DNA of 64,000 bases from positions 1 through 64,000 of the forward strand of contig NZ_JALAMO010000003.1 in assembly GCF_026790065.1 (NCBI RefSeq). The letters run 5' to 3'. The notes beneath the pieces are model-generated. The model did no database searches. It was not told the DNA's origin and saw only the letters and a program-made list of their open reading frames with translations. Within the stretch, counting starts at the first letter, position 1. Every line of letters starts with the position of its first letter. This DNA is from Bacillus sp. N13C7 (GTDB taxonomy: Bacteria; Bacillota; Bacilli; Bacillales; Bacillaceae). This document shows, one piece after another, positions 7,347 through 16,554 of this stretch. Position numbers and translations under genes: made by a program.

Positions 7347-9110
7347 ATGAGTACAATAGTAAAATTTAAACTAATCGATTTGTTTGCAGGTGCTGGAGGA
7401 CTAAGCAACGGATTCGAACAAACTGGGAGATTCAAAGTAATTGGTGCTGTAGAAATAAACAAAGAAGCAATTCAAACATACATTTATAATCATAATAAAA
7501 ACACAGATATTATTATCAAACCTAAAGGTAGTGAGATTAGCGATATAACAAAAATAAAATTTAGTGATTACTTAAAAGAAAAAAATATTAATAATAATGA
7601 AACTGTTGTTATCGGTGGTCCGCCTTGTCAAGGTTTCTCAAATGCAAATCGTCAGAAAAACCATCTAATTTCTGGTAATAACCAGCTTGTTAAAGAATTT
7701 GCACGTGCCATTGATGAGATTAAACCAGTGGGTTTTTTATTGGAAAATGTCAAAACAATGAACTCAGAGAAGCATAAGTTTTTTGTTACGGAACAAGGAG
7801 AAGGAGTATTTGCATATAGTTCAGAAGAACACTTGCAAGAGATTACTACGAAACTTGGAAAAAAACCTCTATGGGAAAAAGAAAAATTAGTTTTAATGGA
7901 TTCAACCAATATAAATTTAAAATCTCTAATAGATGAGCTAATTGAAAAGTCTTTTACACCATTTCTAACATCAAATATACATCTATCTAGAATGCGTAGT
8001 TTACTACGAAATCTTAAAAGCGATAAAGTTTACAATGTAGTAAAAAAGAAAGAAGAAGAGGAAATTAAAAGTGTAATTCAATGTATTAATGAGTATGATT
8101 TTTCACTTTTAAATGGTTATGAAGTATTGAATCGAATTTTTCTTAATACTAAGGAAGCTCTAGTATCACTAATACAACGAAATAATAATGATAACAAACT
8201 ACAAATGAACAAACTTAATGATTTTATGGAATTAAATCAACTTTTGAAACATCTAGAAGAGTTGAAACAACAAAAAATAAAAATAGTGGGAAAAACAAAA
8301 GCAAAACTAATTAACGAAAAATTGATAGTTAGTGTAACAGTTAAATCTTATAATATAGTTAAATATTTAACCTATTTCTTTAAATTTATAGGCTATGAAA
8401 TTAAAACTGAAGTAATGTTAGCTAGTGATTTTGGTACGCCTCAAAACAGACATCGATTTATGATTTTAGGTATTAAAAAGGACTATGTAAAAAACGGTCC
8501 TGTCAAGATGCCAGAAAAATTCGAATCAGAAAAACTTCCTTTTACTGTTTATGATGCCATAAAAGATTTAGAGAATATTGCACCAACTAAAGATGTAGCT
8601 GATAATAAAATCCCTTATAGTATCGATTCACAAAAAACAGAGATGCAACACTATTTTCGTTCAACAATCAAAGGAGATTTCATATACAACCATATAAATA
8701 CTGATAGCAAGCCTCTAAGTCGGAAACGATTTGAAGCTTTAAAACAAAGTGGAGGGAGGAATTTTCATAGTTTATCTAGAGAGCTAAAAGAAATATCTTA
8801 TACTGACGGATCACGAACTCAAAATACAGTGTATTTAAGAGTGAATTATCATGAGCCGTCTCCAACAGTAATCAATGTTAGAAAATCAATGTGGCAACAC
8901 CCAGAGAAAGCAGAAGCATTGAGTATTCGAGAGGCTGCACGATTGCAATCCTTTAAAGATGATTATGTTTTTATTGGCGCAAAAGATAAACAATATCAAC
9001 AGGTTGGAAATGCCGTACCACCACTTTTAGCACGTGCAGTTGCTGAACAAATGTTATATATATTAGGCGATAAACCGATTAAGAAAATAACTGATGAATT
9101 TAATTTTTAA
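7347..9110 (+). CDS. C5-cytosine DNA methyltransferase of a MORC/Z1 defence island
   Basis: A 587-residue DNA (cytosine-5) methyltransferase. Motif I is LIDLFAGAGGLSNGFE (residues 9-24), the catalytic PPCQ loop has C94, motif VI is ENV (133-135), motif VIII is QNRHR (366-370), and the C-terminal GNAVPP is at 554-559. About 190 residues more than usual separate ENV from QNRHR; this insert is lysine- and asparagine-rich and predicted helical. The target-recognition domain lies between QNRHR and GNAVPP. The ATG follows AGGAG. Role by context: it protects host DNA for the downstream restriction-like genes. Much more AT-rich than its neighbours, consistent with horizontal acquisition. Confidence 0.93.
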   Translation: MSTIVKFKLIDLFAGAGGLSNGFEQTGRFKVIGAVEINKEAIQTYIYNHNKNTDIIIKPKGSEISDITKIKFSDYLKEKNINNNETVVIGGPPCQGFSNANRQKNHLISGNNQLVKEFARAIDEIKPVGFLLENVKTMNSEKHKFFVTEQGEGVFAYSSEEHLQEITTKLGKKPLWEKEKLVLMDSTNINLKSLIDELIEKSFTPFLTSNIHLSRMRSLLRNLKSDKVYNVVKKKEEEEIKSVIQCINEYDFSLLNGYEVLNRIFLNTKEALVSLIQRNNNDNKLQMNKLNDFMELNQLLKHLEELKQQKIKIVGKTKAKLINEKLIVSVTVKSYNIVKYLTYFFKFIGYEIKTEVMLASDFGTPQNRHRFMILGIKKDYVKNGPVKMPEKFESEKLPFTVYDAIKDLENIAPTKDVADNKIPYSIDSQKTEMQHYFRSTIKGDFIYNHINTDSKPLSRKRFEALKQSGGRNFHSLSRELKEISYTDGSRTQNTVYLRVNYHEPSPTVINVRKSMWQHPEKAEALSIREAARLQSFKDDYVFIGAKDKQYQQVGNAVPPLLARAVAEQMLYILGDKPIKKITDEFNF

Positions 9111-9117
9111 AATCTCG

Positions 9118-9154
9118 GAGTACACGAAGTTTAATCAATGACGTGTACTCTTTT
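9118..9154 (+). terminator. terminator or attenuator after the methyltransferase gene
   Basis: A perfect 8-bp stem GAGTACAC / GTGTACTC with a 17-base loop followed by TTTT. It separates the methyltransferase from the four overlapping effector genes. Confidence 0.6.
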
Positions 9155-9161
9155 CAATATT

Positions 9162-9190
9162 TTGTTAACCTAAAAGTATCAAAAGATATA
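9162..9190 (+). promoter_or_regulatory. candidate promoter of the four-gene effector operon
   Basis: TTGTTA and GATATA with 17-base spacing, directly after the terminator and 15 bases before the TTG start. Only the position and spacing support it. Confidence 0.25.
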
Positions 9191-9205
9191 GAGTGAGGGA
9201 TTGAG

Positions 9206-10684
9206 TTGGATACAATTTTAACTAGACCATCTGCAGCTCCTGTCATCCAATCGTTAAGAAATATAGGATATAATGCACAAACTGCTATTGCAGACATTAT
9301 AGATAATAGTTTAGATGCCAATTCAACTGATGTTCATATTACATTTGAATATAATTCCGGAAATGGATACATTTTAATATATGATAATGGAATAGGAATG
9401 ACAGATGAAGAATTACAAGTTGCTATGACTATTGGCTCTAAAGATCCGAGACTAGAAAGGAAAGAAAGGGAACTTGGAAGATTTGGAATGGGTTTAAAAA
9501 CTGCAGCATTTTCATTAGGAAAACGTTTGAGTGTTGTGACTAAGAGTCAAGGGATTATTTCTGAGCGTTGTTGGGATTTAGATTTTGTAAGTGAAAATAA
9601 TGAGTGGGAATTACTCAAACAAATACCCGAGGACATAAAAGAAAAAATAGGTGGTCTTGAGTCTAACGGGACAATAGTATTTATTGATAAGTTAGATCGT
9701 TTTACTGGATTTGGTAGCAAGAAAGTTATTCAACCTAGAAGCTTTTATGGAAAGGTAGCTAGAGTTAGAAAGTATTTGGAAATGGTCTTTCATTTAAAGT
9801 TACAAAATGGATTTAATATTTATTTAAATGATAACTTTTTAATACCTTGGGATCCTTTTTTAAGTGAACACCCGAAAACGATTGAAGGAGAAACACAAGT
9901 TATACGGGTAAATCGAAAAAGGGTAAAGATAACTCCATATGTTTTGCCACATCCTTCAGCTTTCAACGAAAGTGAATATAAAGATGCATCGGGTCCAAGA
10001 GGTTGGCGTGATCAACAAGGATTTTATATTTATAGAGAAGGACGCTTGGTGAATTTTGGAGATTGGTTTGGGATGTTTACAAAAGACAATTACTCTGAAT
10101 TAGTAAGAATAAAAATAGACTTTAATAATAATGCTGATGAAGATTGGAAAATAGATATTAAAAAATCGAGTATTTCAATACCAGAAGATGCTAAGGAAAA
10201 TTTAAGAGCAATAGGTAAATATTATAGACAGGTGTCTAAAGAAATTATGCTTTACCGAGCAAAACCTAACAAGAAAACGGATCGATTAAAAGGTTCTTTA
10301 CATACTTGGGAACTTTACAATGATGAAGTTAACAGCGCATATGTTTTAAATCGTAATCATCCAATATTAATTGAAATCTTAAAAGAAGTTAATGATATAA
10401 CTCGAAAAAAATTAAATTCCTATCTGAAACTTATTGAATGGGGTTCTCCCAATAATTTACTTATATCTGAGTCGATGGTTAAAAAAGAAGAAGAAATTCA
10501 AGAGTTAGATGAAAGTAAAAGATTCATTATTATAGAAGTAGCAAATAGCTTAGTCTCTATTAATGATGAAATTGATATAGATCTTATAGTCGACTCTATT
10601 TCTTTAATAGCAGGTTTTGAATCAATTAATAGAAGTACAATAAAGAGTTTTATAGAAAAGGAAGTGTTAGTGAAAAATGAATGA
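9206..10684 (+). CDS. GHKL ATPase, MutL/MORC-like, of the defence island
   Basis: A 492-residue GHKL-fold ATPase of the type linked to restriction systems and to the origin of eukaryotic MORC proteins. The N-box is DIIDNSLDA (residues 30-38), the G1 box DNGIGM (60-65) and the G2 box GRFGMGLKTA (91-100). The position usually held by the catalytic glutamate of MutL-type ATPases appears to be D30. A second domain with basic patches follows (about 200-340), then a helical C-terminus. GHKL ATPases act as ATP-driven clamps, so a DNA-clamping or signalling role is likely. The TTG start follows AGGGA. It overlaps the next gene by eight bases. Confidence 0.88.
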   Translation: MDTILTRPSAAPVIQSLRNIGYNAQTAIADIIDNSLDANSTDVHITFEYNSGNGYILIYDNGIGMTDEELQVAMTIGSKDPRLERKERELGRFGMGLKTAAFSLGKRLSVVTKSQGIISERCWDLDFVSENNEWELLKQIPEDIKEKIGGLESNGTIVFIDKLDRFTGFGSKKVIQPRSFYGKVARVRKYLEMVFHLKLQNGFNIYLNDNFLIPWDPFLSEHPKTIEGETQVIRVNRKRVKITPYVLPHPSAFNESEYKDASGPRGWRDQQGFYIYREGRLVNFGDWFGMFTKDNYSELVRIKIDFNNNADEDWKIDIKKSSISIPEDAKENLRAIGKYYRQVSKEIMLYRAKPNKKTDRLKGSLHTWELYNDEVNSAYVLNRNHPILIEILKEVNDITRKKLNSYLKLIEWGSPNNLLISESMVKKEEEIQELDESKRFIIIEVANSLVSINDEIDIDLIVDSISLIAGFESINRSTIKSFIEKEVLVKNE

Positions 10685-13367
10685 AACAATGAGAGAAAAT
10701 TATAAGGCAACTTTTAAAACGATATATCATGCCTTTCAAAATAGTGGTATTAATTCTCCTTTTGAACGAGCACAGGCTATAGCAGAAGATAAGTTAAAAA
10801 CAAGCTATCATGATGTTAAGGAATCTGATTTAGAAAGTCTAGCGTTAGAGATGTTTGAGTTATATGGAGGATATATTGATATTCCAAAGAGTTCTATATT
10901 GAAGGGAACTGGTGTGAAAAATTGGTTTGATGAAAATGCACTTCCTGTATACTCGTACTTCTGGCCAAGATATAGAAGATACTTAGAAGAGTACAAAAAT
11001 TGGGAAAGGGAAAATGTAGACTCAATCCATGAATCGACAAATAAAATTCTTAGATCAATAGGTAATCCTAAAAGTACAGAGGCCTTTGACGTACGTGGCT
11101 TAGTATTGGGATATGTTCAATCTGGTAAAACAGCTAATTTTACCGGTCTAATTAATAAAGCTTTTGACGTTGGGTATAAATTAGTAATTGTTTTAGCTGG
11201 TATGCATAATGACTTACGATCTCAAACACAAATTAGGTTAGAAGAAGAAGTAGTAGGGAGAATTGATGAAAACACAGACGAGAAGATAGGAGTAGCCAAA
11301 ATTAGAAATGATGGTCCACTTGTCACAACTTGGACTACAAAGGATAAAGACATTACTGTAGCACATGCTAAAAAACGTGATTTTCTTTCTCGAAATCTCC
11401 TCGTTGTGAAGAAAAATAAATCTGTATTAGAGTCTTTGAAAGAAATATTATTGCAGAGTATTATGTTATCAAAGAAAAACGAAGATGTACCGGTATTGAT
11501 TATAGACGATGAAGCAGATCAAGCAAGTGTAGATACATCAAATCCAAATAAAGAAGAAAATCCAAAAACGATTAATAAATTAATTCGAGAAATTTTAGAG
11601 TTGTTCAGAAAGAAATCATATGTAGGATACACGGCTACACCTTTTGCTAATCTTTTAATCCGGACTGATGCGAAACATGATACTGCTGGTAAGGATCTAT
11701 ACCCAAAAGATTTTGTTGTAGCTTTACCTAAGCCAAAAGGATATTGTGGACCAGCTGAATATTTTAATGTAACAGGATATCTTAAAGATAATAAACCTTT
11801 ACTCTTAAGACATTTAAATGAAGAAGATCTAAACTTATTTAACAGTATGAAAAAAACGATAGATTCAGATAAATTTAATAAAGTACCTAAATCAATGAGA
11901 GAAGCAATTTTTGCATTTTTAATTGCCATAGCAGTAAGAAATCTACGTGGACAAAATGGAAAACATAACTCAATGCTTATCCATACTTCACGTTTTACAG
12001 ATACACAAGGCACTATGACAGAAGTCATAGAAAGATACTATCAAGAATTATGTAATGATATTTTATATAACAGTCATAGTAGTTATATTACTGAATTAAA
12101 AGAGCTTTATTTAAATGACCACTTATTAGTACAACGAGAATTTGATAAACAACTACCCGTTTATGATTGGAAAGAGGTTTTTAAAGAGATTAAAACACTT
12201 GTTAGCAATGTGCGCATAATGGAGATAAACGGACAGAGTGGAGAAGCCTTAGAATATGAAACTTATAAGGATGTCGGTTTGAATGTAATAGTAGTCGGAG
12301 GTGATAAATTATCCCGTGGATTAACACTTGAAGGACTAAGTGTTTCATACTATTATCGAGGAACAAATATGTATGATACATTGATGCAAATGGGTAGGTG
12401 GTTCGGTTTCAGAACTGGTTACATGGATTTGTGTCGTATTTATACTTCTGAAACAATATCTGATTATTTTGAACACATGGCTTTTGTCATGGTAGAGTTA
12501 CGTAAGGAATTTGAATATATTGCAAAAAACGAGAATGTCACACCGGAAGAATATGCGATAAAAATGTTAGATCATGAAGATATGCAGGTAACAAGCATAG
12601 CTAAAATGCGTTATGCTAAGAAACTAATTAATTACAGTGGTATGAGACAGACCCGTATTTTTGATTCTAGAGAGCTTATTATGAAGAAAAATTTTGATGC
12701 AACTTTAAGTTTAATAAATGAAATAGAAACACCAATCACAAAGTTAAATAATAAATTGAAAAAGGACACTGAATATTATATATCAAGAGATGTAACTAGC
12801 AGGCGAGTTATAGATTTTCTTAAAAGATATGAAACGCCAGCCTCTGTTAACAAAGTTAATAGTAAAGATATTGCTAGTTTTATTGAAAGAATGAATTCAA
12901 AAAATGAGTTACAGAAATTTAATGTGATTATTGTTGGTGGTACTAATTCAACATTAAATAGTGATAATGTTATGCAAGCTGGTTTAAAAAAGTATCCAGT
13001 TAATTTAGGAAAAATAAAACTAGAAACTGCAGTTATTCGGGCTGTAGAGAAAGTGAAAAATTCAATAGATAACGTTGATATAGGAGCGATTGTGGCAAGT
13101 AATCAAGAGTTTGTAGATTTAGAGCAGCCAAGTCAAACAGAACGTAATAAACATAATGCTGCTTTATTAGTCTATCCATTACATCCAGGAGTAAAATTAT
13201 TTAAAGATTTAGGGTATGAATTTAATGAAAACTTTGTACCTGTAGGGTTTGCGTTTTCTTTTCCAGAAATAACTGAAAAATACACAGATGATGGAGGGAA
13301 AGTGATTAAAAAACAGGGAAAATTCATTGTAAATAAAACTGTTAAGAGAGGAAATAAAAATGATTAA
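10677..13367 (+). CDS. Z1-domain superfamily II ATPase of the defence island
   Basis: An 896-residue protein of the Z1 family, helicase-like superfamily II ATPases found with restriction-modification genes. Walker A is GYVQSGKT (residues 145-152) and Walker B is IIDDEAD (D277-D281). The later conserved motifs GGDKLSRGLT (541-550) and MQMGRWFGFR (570-579) carry the arginine-finger-like residues. It probably moves on or remodels DNA, coupling the ATPase clamp and the nuclease. Its start overlaps the upstream gene by eight bases and its end overlaps the downstream one by eight, indicating translational coupling and fixed stoichiometry. Composition is AT-rich throughout. Confidence 0.92.
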   Translation: MNETMRENYKATFKTIYHAFQNSGINSPFERAQAIAEDKLKTSYHDVKESDLESLALEMFELYGGYIDIPKSSILKGTGVKNWFDENALPVYSYFWPRYRRYLEEYKNWERENVDSIHESTNKILRSIGNPKSTEAFDVRGLVLGYVQSGKTANFTGLINKAFDVGYKLVIVLAGMHNDLRSQTQIRLEEEVVGRIDENTDEKIGVAKIRNDGPLVTTWTTKDKDITVAHAKKRDFLSRNLLVVKKNKSVLESLKEILLQSIMLSKKNEDVPVLIIDDEADQASVDTSNPNKEENPKTINKLIREILELFRKKSYVGYTATPFANLLIRTDAKHDTAGKDLYPKDFVVALPKPKGYCGPAEYFNVTGYLKDNKPLLLRHLNEEDLNLFNSMKKTIDSDKFNKVPKSMREAIFAFLIAIAVRNLRGQNGKHNSMLIHTSRFTDTQGTMTEVIERYYQELCNDILYNSHSSYITELKELYLNDHLLVQREFDKQLPVYDWKEVFKEIKTLVSNVRIMEINGQSGEALEYETYKDVGLNVIVVGGDKLSRGLTLEGLSVSYYYRGTNMYDTLMQMGRWFGFRTGYMDLCRIYTSETISDYFEHMAFVMVELRKEFEYIAKNENVTPEEYAIKMLDHEDMQVTSIAKMRYAKKLINYSGMRQTRIFDSRELIMKKNFDATLSLINEIETPITKLNNKLKKDTEYYISRDVTSRRVIDFLKRYETPASVNKVNSKDIASFIERMNSKNELQKFNVIIVGGTNSTLNSDNVMQAGLKKYPVNLGKIKLETAVIRAVEKVKNSIDNVDIGAIVASNQEFVDLEQPSQTERNKHNAALLVYPLHPGVKLFKDLGYEFNENFVPVGFAFSFPEITEKYTDDGGKVIKKQGKFIVNKTVKRGNKND

Positions 13368-14382
13368 TCTTACAGAAGAATTTAAAAAATTACTAGACCT
13401 CACGGATAATGAACAGAATGAGCAAGTCTATAAACTTAAAACTATACATTTTAAAATACCTATTATGATGATAGGAATTGATTTGATTACTAGGGAACGC
13501 AGGATTTATATTGATATCAGTAATGAAAATTGGAATGATGACCAAATGAAATCGCTTCCTAAGTGGAGGGGAGTAAAGGTAACTAAAGACACCTTTGATA
13601 AGATTGGACCGTTAATTAATAAGAGGTTTTTAATTATTGCACAAGAAGATGAAGATAGTGAAGAGATTTTCGAAAAACTTCTACAAAGTTTAGTTGATCA
13701 TATTTTGGTAAGTGAAGGACGATCTTTATTTACAGTTATTTATGGAGTCTTAGATCGTTGGCACAATTTCTTTCGATTTAAGACGAATAAACGGCTTTCT
13801 TTGGAAGAACAAATGGGGTTATTTGGTGAATTATACTATATAAAAACTTGGTTGAATAAATTTGTGGATGAACCACCATTGATAATTGATGCTTGGAAAG
13901 GACCAACAAAACACAGAATAGATTTTGTGAAAAAAAATATAGGAATTGAAATTAAGACAATCTCTCAAAAAATCCATGATGGTTTACGTATATCAAATGA
14001 AAAACAACTAGAATTAAACAACGTAATTCGTAAAATTTACTTGTATGTACTTAAAATTGAACATACACAATCTGAGGATGGAAAATCAATTCAAGATTTA
14101 ATAGACGATATTCGCTTTCAGCTAAATGAACGATCAAAAACAGGGTTAGTTCGATTTGATGATATTTTACTTGAACTATATATTTCAGATGATATGTATA
14201 ATGATGTATATTTTTATATACATAACGAAGAAACTTACGAAGTTACTGAAAAATTCCCAAAGATCATAAGTGATAATCTACCGATTGGTGTAACTAATGT
14301 ATCCTATAAAATTGATTTATCTCACTGTATTGAGTTCAAAGTTGAAACTGATAAAGCATATTATTCAAGTAAAGTAGGTTGA
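13360..14382 (+). CDS. PD-(D/E)XK nuclease, DUF4420 type, of the defence island
   Basis: A 340-residue protein matching the DUF4420 group of PD-(D/E)XK proteins. The nuclease core is legible: E157 in GELYYIK, D188 in HRIDFV, and E197-x-K199 in GIEIKT, with the D-x8-E-x-K spacing and hydrophobic strands expected of restriction-endonuclease folds. All catalytic positions are intact, so it is the best candidate for the DNA-cutting subunit. It overlaps the Z1 gene by eight bases and the AIPR gene by four. Cleavage specificity cannot be read from sequence. Confidence 0.88.
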   Translation: MINLTEEFKKLLDLTDNEQNEQVYKLKTIHFKIPIMMIGIDLITRERRIYIDISNENWNDDQMKSLPKWRGVKVTKDTFDKIGPLINKRFLIIAQEDEDSEEIFEKLLQSLVDHILVSEGRSLFTVIYGVLDRWHNFFRFKTNKRLSLEEQMGLFGELYYIKTWLNKFVDEPPLIIDAWKGPTKHRIDFVKKNIGIEIKTISQKIHDGLRISNEKQLELNNVIRKIYLYVLKIEHTQSEDGKSIQDLIDDIRFQLNERSKTGLVRFDDILLELYISDDMYNDVYFYIHNEETYEVTEKFPKIISDNLPIGVTNVSYKIDLSHCIEFKVETDKAYYSSKVG

Positions 14383-16214
14383 GAGATGTGAAGGAAGAAA
14401 AGAAGAAAATTGAATTCCTGGAGGAATTTATAGATTCAATTGAACAAAAAGGTTTAACCATTGGTAGCCGAGAAATTCCATTCTTTACTGAAATGTTAAC
14501 TTATATGAATCAAGAAGATGAACCCTCAATTATATTTCCATATATAAAAGGAAATATCAAAGTTAATGGTTATTTTTATGATGAAGAGTCTGCTAATTTA
14601 AGTCTTTATGTTATTGATTATGATATCAATTTTGATGAAGGTACTCTACCTGAAACCTCAAAAACTAAACTTACTGAAATTGCGAATAAGGCAAAACGTT
14701 TTTATACTAACTCAAATGGTATTTATCATAGTTCAAGCGATGGCGTTGAATTTAGAGAACTGGCAAGGTTTATTACTAATAATCGTAATGCGATAGATGA
14801 GGTTAATATTTATGTTTTGACTACAATGTTTTATCTGACAAACAAACCGGTAGAAGTTAATATCCCAGGGGTAGAGACTGTTAATGTTCATATTTGGGAC
14901 ATGGATCGCGTGTATAGATTATCTGAGGCGGAGCAAGGTATTCGTGATTTCGATATTGAATTGGAGGCGGACTACAATCAATCAATTGAAATGATAAGTG
15001 TTCCAAAAAAAGGAAATAATCGAAATGATTATGATTTTGATTGCTATATTGGTTATATACCAGCTGATTTATTAGCCAAACTTTATGATGACTGGGGTCC
15101 AAAACTTGTTGAACGTAACGTACGTTCATTTTTACAAGCGCGTGGAGGGACAAATAAAGGTATTCGGGATACTCTAAGAGATCCTATTCAACGTGATATG
15201 TTCGTTTCCTATAATAACGGTATTTCTAGTGTTGCTAAAGATGCTGATATTCAACAAATAGGAGACAACAATTTATATCGTATAACTCGCATTACTAGCT
15301 GGCAGATTGTCAACGGTGGACAGACAACAGCATCTGTTCATCAGGCTTATAAAAGTGGAGTAGATTTAAAGGATGTGTATGTTCAAGCAAAGCTAACAAT
15401 TTTAAAAGTTAGTGAACAGGAAGAAGATCGATATAAACTTGAAGATGAAATTGTATCTAAAATTTCAGAGTACGCGAATACACAAAATAAAATTAATAAA
15501 TCTGATTTATTGGCAAACACAAGATTTATGTCAGATATTGAAAAATTATCACGTAGCATTTGGATTCCAAGTTTAGATAACAGAAAAGAAGAGTCCAAGT
15601 GGTACTTTGAACGAGCTCGTGGACAATATATGGTTGATATTAGTCGACGTAAAAAAGGGAAAGAACAAAATACATTCAAAAAGATATATCCAAAGGAAAA
15701 CGTAATTACAAAAGTAGACTTAGCAAAGTTTTTCATGTCTTGGGAAGGATTCCCCCACATATCAAGTAAAGGTGGAGAAGAGGCCTTTAAACAATTTATG
15801 AATGTAAATAGCCGTTTTTGGAAAGCTAATACAAACGAGGAGGGGGAATCAACAAGCTTAGATGAGATCGATAGTGATTTCTATAAACAATTAATTTCTC
15901 GTAAGATCATCAACTCGTATGTAACAGACATTGTCAATGAGATGAACTTAAAAGGGTACCGAGCAAATGTTATTTACTATACAGTAGCAATGCTCAGGCA
16001 CATATACGAAAGCCAAATTAATTTAATGGAAATTTGGGAATCACAAAGAGTCCCTAATCAATGGGATAGTATTGTAAAAGTAATTGCTCAAAATGCATTA
16101 GACTATTTACGTGATTCAGCCGGAGATCGAAATGTAACTCAATGGGCTAAACAAGCAGCATGTTGGGATTTATTTAAAGAGGAATCAACAGCAGTATTGA
16201 GCCAGTTGATTTAA
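14379..16214 (+). CDS. AIPR-family abortive-infection protein of the defence island
   Basis: A 611-residue protein of the AIPR (abortive infection phage resistance) family. Conserved family segments seen here are YNNGI (residues 278-282), VNGGQTT (311-317) and WYFERARGQY (408-417). AIPR proteins have been proposed to carry a divergent nuclease-like domain; their biochemical activity is not well established. The frame opens at a TTG at 14379, four bases inside the upstream gene; a GTG at 14388 is the alternative. It ends the operon, followed by a terminator at 16392. As the last of four overlapping genes it is likely an obligate effector or accessory subunit. Confidence 0.88.
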   Translation: MRDVKEEKKKIEFLEEFIDSIEQKGLTIGSREIPFFTEMLTYMNQEDEPSIIFPYIKGNIKVNGYFYDEESANLSLYVIDYDINFDEGTLPETSKTKLTEIANKAKRFYTNSNGIYHSSSDGVEFRELARFITNNRNAIDEVNIYVLTTMFYLTNKPVEVNIPGVETVNVHIWDMDRVYRLSEAEQGIRDFDIELEADYNQSIEMISVPKKGNNRNDYDFDCYIGYIPADLLAKLYDDWGPKLVERNVRSFLQARGGTNKGIRDTLRDPIQRDMFVSYNNGISSVAKDADIQQIGDNNLYRITRITSWQIVNGGQTTASVHQAYKSGVDLKDVYVQAKLTILKVSEQEEDRYKLEDEIVSKISEYANTQNKINKSDLLANTRFMSDIEKLSRSIWIPSLDNRKEESKWYFERARGQYMVDISRRKKGKEQNTFKKIYPKENVITKVDLAKFFMSWEGFPHISSKGGEEAFKQFMNVNSRFWKANTNEEGESTSLDEIDSDFYKQLISRKIINSYVTDIVNEMNLKGYRANVIYYTVAMLRHIYESQINLMEIWESQRVPNQWDSIVKVIAQNALDYLRDSAGDRNVTQWAKQAACWDLFKEESTAVLSQLI

Positions 16215-16391
16215 TCACTACACTTTTTTAGATGAGAGATTGAGTTTAAAGGGAGACCTACAAATTTTAGAACAAAATATATCTCCAAAAGTAAGCATGT
16301 ATATATTATAGCAACTTTGTAATTTTGATAATTGCTTTATGTTAATCTTTATTATGAGTGATTTTTTAAAAGGTAATTCATTTAAAAGAAA

Positions 16392-16423
16392 GAGGTATGT
16401 GAAAAGTTCACGTACCTTTTTTT
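16392..16423 (+). terminator. terminator of the defence operon
   Basis: Stem GAGGTAtGTGAA / TTCACgTACCT followed by TTTTTTT, about 180 bases after the AIPR gene. The 16215-16391 stretch before it shows no gene; it is AT-rich and featureless. From 16446 a short plus-strand frame begins and runs antisense into fbp (see rejected items). Confidence 0.8.
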
Positions 16424-16554
16424 AATTGAGATTATTTACGTACTTGTGAGCGAGCAGATAACGAGACTTGTTAGCAATTTTGCTGTGTTAAATGAGAAAT
16501 TGAAAAACCACAAGAAACAGAGTCCAGAGACTAGAATCCCTGAACCCCATACCC

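Noticed and set aside
11519-12028. 169-codon minus-strand frame inside the Z1 gene
   Set aside because: Lies wholly antisense to a long gene with intact ATPase motifs; no ribosome site and no recognisable domain.
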